NCBI GenBank assembly: GCA_902475005.1
Contig: CABRXV010000005.1
Span: forward strand, 1-51,449
DNA from: CABRXV01 sp900754955
Lineage (GTDB): Bacteria; Actinomycetota; Coriobacteriia; Coriobacteriales; Eggerthellaceae
Direction: 5' to 3'
DNA length: 51,449 nt
Shown here one piece after another: positions 48,784-51,449 of this stretch; position 1 is the first letter of the stretch; every line of letters begins with the position of its first letter. The notes below the pieces were generated by a model. It saw nothing but the letters and a program-made list of their open reading frames with translations. It made no database searches and was not told the DNA's origin. The translations under genes and the position numbers were made by a program.

Positions 48784-48864
48784 CACCAACTCCCGCCGGT
48801 CAGCGCGCGGACCGGCGTTCTTCCGACTACCAAACCCAACAACGAACGAAAGAGAGGACTCGAA

Positions 48865-49083
48865 ATGAGTGAGCGATTTGTCGAAGTGTACTCGCAGGGC
48901 GTTACCAACGTGCGGAAGGTCTTCGTCGACACGGAAACGGGCGTGAACTATCTGCTCGCCTCGTCCAACATGACGGGCGGCTGCGGGATGTGCGCGCTCC
49001 TGGATGTCGACGGCAAGCCCGTCGTCACCCGCCTGAGCGAGGATGACGTCGTGGTGATGGGCCAGCTGCTCAACCGAGAGTAG
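48865..49083 (+). CDS. DUF6440 family protein
   Basis: 72 residues from ATG 48865 with AGAGAGGA upstream. A compact beta-rich small protein with VFVDTETGVNYLLASSN, GGCGMCALLD and DGKPVV, as in DUF6440. The CGMC pair could bind metal or form a disulphide. The function is unknown. A strong hairpin follows. Confidence 0.85.
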   Translation: MSERFVEVYSQGVTNVRKVFVDTETGVNYLLASSNMTGGCGMCALLDVDGKPVVTRLSEDDVVVMGQLLNRE

Positions 49084-49112
49084 GCGCGAGGCGCAGAGCT
49101 TTCTTCGTCACC

Positions 49113-49142
49113 CCCCCCCAACCGAGATTCTCGGTGGGGGGG
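49113..49142. terminator. Hairpin after DUF6440 with C/G tracts
   Basis: CCCCCCC (49113-49119), an A bulge, ACCGAG (49121-49126), loop ATT, CTCGGT (49130-49135) and GGGGGGG (49136-49142). A terminator without T tract, or a recombination-prone tract. Confidence 0.6.
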
Positions 49143-49293
49143 TCGCCTGCGGGCGGGATGGCCTGCGCCCGTACATCAGCGACGCCACGCCGAAACTTAT
49201 CGAGGGCGCTGAAACGCAGAGAACACAATAAAAGCAGAGGGGGGTTCCGAATGAGAAGTCGTTTCAATGCGGTATACTGTCTATCGCTAAATC

Positions 49294-49368
49294 GCGGGTG
49301 TCGCCAAGTGGTAAGGCCCGAGCTTCCCAAGCTCGTATTCGCGGGTTCGATTCCCGTCGCCCGCTCCA
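49294..49368 (+). tRNA. tRNA-Gly (anticodon CCC)
   Basis: The acceptor arm GCGGGTG (49294-49300) pairs with CGCCCGC (49358-49364) with one G-T pair. The anticodon arm CGAGC-TTCCCAA-GCTCG gives CCC. The T arm has GCGGG-TTCGATT-CCCGT. Discriminator T is at 49365, and CCA is encoded at 49366-49368. Confidence 0.97.
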
Positions 49369-49378
49369 GAGAGCTTCG

Positions 49379-49413
49379 CGGCAACGGAAACCCTCCGTTG
49401 CCGTTTTCGTTTT
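49379..49413 (+). terminator. Terminator after tRNA-Gly
   Basis: A 10-bp stem CGGCAACGGA/TCCGTTGCCG (49379-49388 and 49394-49403) is followed by TTTTCGTTTT. Confidence 0.88.
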
Positions 49414-49450
49414 CGGCCCGCACGGGCTTGAGCTGACGAGGTGATTCATC

Positions 49451-50131
49451 GTGGAGAAAACGTTCGACACCTTCATCTTCGACCTTGACGGAACGCTGCT
49501 GCACACGCTTCCCGACTTGGTGGTTCTCACGAATGCGGTGCTGCGCGAAGAGGGTTATCCCGAGCGCACGGAGGCCGAGATTCTCAGCTTCGTTGGCAAC
49601 GGCGTGCGCGCTCTCATGTACCAAGCAGTGCCCGAAGACGCGGACGCTGCCGCAGCCGATCGCGCCCTGGAGCGCTGGAAGGAGCTGTTCCCCGAGCTCG
49701 ACAACAAGCTGACGCGGCCGTATGCGGGCATCGAGGAGATGCTCGATCAGCTCGCTGCGCGCGGCTGCAAGCTCGCCGTGCTGTCCAACAAGTTCGATCA
49801 GGGCGTTCAGCTTGTGGTGAACAAGTTCCTGCCGAACCGCTTCGCCGTGATGCATGGCGAGTGCGCTGACATTCCGCGCAAGCCCGATCCGACGGGCATG
49901 CTGCGCACGATTCGGGAGCTGGATTCGACTCCTGAGCGCACGGTGTACGTGGGCGACTCGCCAGGCGACGTGCGTGCGGCGCGCAATGCGGGCACGTTCG
50001 CCGTGGCGGTCACCTGGGGCTACCATGCCGTCGAGGATTTCGCGAACGAGGGGGCCGAGCCCGATCTTATGATCTCCTCGCCGCTCGAGCTAGTTGATCT
50101 TGCGCCGCATGCGGCGGAGCCTCAGAAGTAA
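49451..50131 (+). CDS. gph: HAD-family hydrolase, phosphoglycolate phosphatase-like
   Basis: 226 residues. The nucleophile motif is FDLDGTLLHT (Asp10-Asp12 region), motif II is AVLSNK, the Lys of motif III is in RKPDPTGM, and motif IV is VYVGDSPGDVRAAR. Length and cap domain are like phosphoglycolate phosphatase, which removes 2-phosphoglycolate, for example from DNA repair. The cap cannot give the substrate with certainty; pyrophosphatase PpaX is an alternative. GTG 49451 has GAGGTGA upstream. Confidence 0.88.
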   Translation: MEKTFDTFIFDLDGTLLHTLPDLVVLTNAVLREEGYPERTEAEILSFVGNGVRALMYQAVPEDADAAAADRALERWKELFPELDNKLTRPYAGIEEMLDQLAARGCKLAVLSNKFDQGVQLVVNKFLPNRFAVMHGECADIPRKPDPTGMLRTIRELDSTPERTVYVGDSPGDVRAARNAGTFAVAVTWGYHAVEDFANEGAEPDLMISSPLELVDLAPHAAEPQK

Positions 50132-50627
50132 GCCGCGTTCGATGGCGGCAAAGACGGCGAAGCGCCGTGCGGTCATCTCGTGGGTTCTCGTTGCTGCGTG
50201 GTCGTGCTTCATCTTCTTCATGTCGGCGCACACGGGCTCCGATCTCAACAGCGGCGACGATCTCGTCAGTCGCATCAAGCTGTGGCTCGATGGGGTTCAA
50301 GCGGCTTTGTTCGGGGAAGGGGTCGACGCGGTTTCCTCGATCGCCCACTTCTGCGAATACCTCGTGTTCGGCGCATTGATCTGCAACGCATTCCGCTGTC
50401 ATGTTCCTGTCAGAACCGCGTTAGTTGCGGCTGTTCTTGTTGCCAGCTTGTACGGTGTGACAGATGAGATTCATCAGATCTTCGTGCCAGGCCGCTTCTG
50501 CGATCCTGTTGACTGGGCGGTTGATACGGTGGGGGCGGCAATAGGGTCGGCGCTGGTTTGGCGCAAAGCGCGCAGCAAGGTTTCTGCTGGAACCGCAGAA
50601 GAGGGAAGTGGCGCGCAGCGAAAATAA
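50109..50627 (+). CDS. VanZ-like membrane protein
   Basis: 172 residues from ATG 50109, 22 bp before the end of the phosphatase gene; ATG 50142 is an alternative, and neither has a clear ribosome site, which suggests coupling. A basic start (RSLRSKPRS) precedes about four helices. VanZ motifs are WSCFIFFMSAHTGSDLN, AHFCEYLVFG, and YGVTDEIHQIFVPGR with DPVDWAVDTVGAAIG. VanZ proteins give low-level glycopeptide resistance in some species; the general role is unknown. In 50628-50868 nothing is recognised. Confidence 0.85.
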   Translation: MRRSLRSKPRSMAAKTAKRRAVISWVLVAAWSCFIFFMSAHTGSDLNSGDDLVSRIKLWLDGVQAALFGEGVDAVSSIAHFCEYLVFGALICNAFRCHVPVRTALVAAVLVASLYGVTDEIHQIFVPGRFCDPVDWAVDTVGAAIGSALVWRKARSKVSAGTAEEGSGAQRK

Positions 50628-50868
50628 GACGCCTGATTGCGAAAATCGTAGGCGCGTTGATGCACGTGCGCTTGGAAAAGGTCGCTGCGCGAGTTCTCGC
50701 GTTTCTGTTGCGTTGCACTTTCGTTCGTTGCCGCCTTGCGTGCGCGACGCCCGCCTTCGTTTGCTGACATCTCCGAGACAAACAGCGTGTCGCCTTGCGC
50801 GTGCGTTCGGCTGTTGCTGGGCCGCGCGACCCAGCCGCTAGGCTGATCAACGCATTCTGCACGCGCGG

Positions 50869-51318
50869 TTACAGTTCGCTGGAGTTGTCCGTTTCCAAGC
50901 CTTCATCGGGCTCCTCGTCGCAGGCATCCATGCGGCTATGTGGAATGTAGTGCGCGTTCTTGTGGCGATCGGACGCGCGCGCTCGGCAGCTGTAGCGGCA
51001 GAACTCGGGGCCGTTGGCATAGCTCGGCAGCGAGAGCAGGTCGACGATGGTGACCCCGAGCGCTTCCGCAAGCCTTCGAAGGTAGGAGAGCTTGAGGTCG
51101 CTCTCGCCTCGTTCCACCTTGTAGATGGTGGGTCGTGCGACGCCTGCGACCCGTGCGAGTGTGGCTACATCCATGCGGGCGTCGCGACGGAACCGCTCGA
51201 CGTTGTAGCCGAGAATGAACGCCTCTTCAAATCCGAGCGACGGACGCCGCGGCGGCGCGCCTTCCTTTTGCGGCGACGAGGAGATCGTGCCCCTGCTATG
51301 TTCAAAGATGTTTTCCAT
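50869..51318 (-). CDS. XRE-family regulator
   Basis: 149 residues. The helix-turn-helix occupies about residues 38-92: NVERFRRDARMDVATLARVAG, split as RRDARMDVATLARVAG and ARPTIYKVERGESDLKLSYL. A disordered N-terminus (about 1-30) and an acidic C-terminus (DEEPDEGLETDNSSEL) flank it. It resembles single-domain repressors of small genetic modules. An inverted repeat just upstream (51351) is a likely operator. Confidence 0.85.
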   Translation of the reverse strand: MENIFEHSRGTISSSPQKEGAPPRRPSLGFEEAFILGYNVERFRRDARMDVATLARVAGVARPTIYKVERGESDLKLSYLRRLAEALGVTIVDLLSLPSYANGPEFCRYSCRARASDRHKNAHYIPHSRMDACDEEPDEGLETDNSSEL

Positions 51319-51350
51319 ACTGCGGTAGCTTACGAGGGTTTGGGCGCCCC

Positions 51351-51370
51351 GCGTAAACCGTCGTTTACGC
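51351..51370. promoter_or_regulatory. Probable operator of the XRE regulator
   Basis: GCGTAAAC (51351-51358), CGTC, GTTTACGC (51363-51370): perfect 8-bp arms, 33 bp upstream of the XRE start. Confidence 0.75.
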
Positions 51371-51404
51371 TTTTGTAATTATGGAATAAATGAACACAAG
51401 TAAT

Positions 51405-51434
51405 CCCCATCCTTTCCAGTGGAAAATAATGGGG
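51405..51434. promoter_or_regulatory. Nested inverted repeat at the right edge
   Basis: CCCCAT (51405-51410) with ATGGGG (51429-51434), and TTTCC (51413-51417) with GGAAA (51421-51425) inside. It lies in AT-rich DNA upstream of the XRE gene and may belong to a gene beyond the edge. Confidence 0.5.
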
Positions 51435-51449
51435 AAATAAGCTACGCAC

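Noticed and set aside
525..49368. Prophage or integrative element attached to either tRNA gene
   Set aside because: No integrase, phage gene or duplicated tRNA end was seen next to tRNA-Leu or tRNA-Gly.
1..51449. Replication origin (DnaA boxes) inside the window
   Set aside because: The parS cluster suggests an origin nearby, but no cluster of TTATCCACA-like boxes and no dnaA/dnaN genes were seen.

Overview
The window is high-GC DNA with actinobacterial gene style. A membrane-anchored LuxR regulator, a DmsABC-type molybdoenzyme operon, DUF6440, DUF4179, VanZ and a DUF1848 protein together point to the Coriobacteriia, most likely Eggerthellaceae (Eggerthella/Slackia relatives). This is an inference from gene content; no rRNA is present. 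Five 16-bp ParB-binding parS sites lie between 5.4 and 15.4 kb, so this is chromosomal DNA and probably close to the replication origin.

Layout. 0-1.5 kb: a partial gene end, tRNA-Leu(CAG) with its terminator, then a long non-coding stretch with a large inverted repeat. 1.4-7.4 kb: a nickel-type ABC importer (lipoprotein, two permeases, one fused double ATPase) behind a NikR-type operator; two parS sites lie inside the ATPase gene. 7.5-16 kb: a membrane Ser/Thr kinase with a large insertion in its catalytic domain, PdxY kinase, a small membrane protein, a Nudix hydrolase, the LuxR membrane regulator and a YgbA-family protein, with three more parS sites between genes. 16-22.5 kb: an HMCES/YedK DNA-crosslink protein, a DUF1848 Fe-S protein, and an MBL-DmsA-DmsB-DmsC operon. 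22.7-25.4 kb: two riboswitch genes in a row (guanidine-III with an SMR guanidinium exporter, yjdF RNA with YjdF), then a stand-alone sigma region 4 protein with a DUF4179 membrane protein.

25.4-37.1 kb looks devoted largely to metal handling. It has a TetR/methyltransferase pair, a heterodimeric ABC transporter with a divergent AraC regulator, and a locus of two divergent P1B ATPases with DUF6110, a 26-residue peptide, a FeoB-associated-type small protein and a small winged-helix protein. One ATPase lacks the CPC motif and resembles the P1B-6 (FezB) type, so this is a candidate ferrosome (iron-storage organelle) locus. 37.3-41.9 kb: an MFS exporter with a TetR regulator sharing an operator, a frameshifted radical SAM gene and a decayed stretch. 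41.9-51.4 kb: an AlbA_2 ATP-binding regulator, a MATE transporter with a long structured leader, a hydrolase/HTH pair, XRE and MmcQ regulators, DUF6440, tRNA-Gly(CCC), a phosphoglycolate phosphatase-like HAD protein, VanZ and a final XRE regulator.

A dispersed 23-29 bp palindrome, about a dozen copies all between 10.2 and 41.3 kb and all between genes, is the main repeat. Its arms vary in a compensating way, so it is probably selected as a hairpin.
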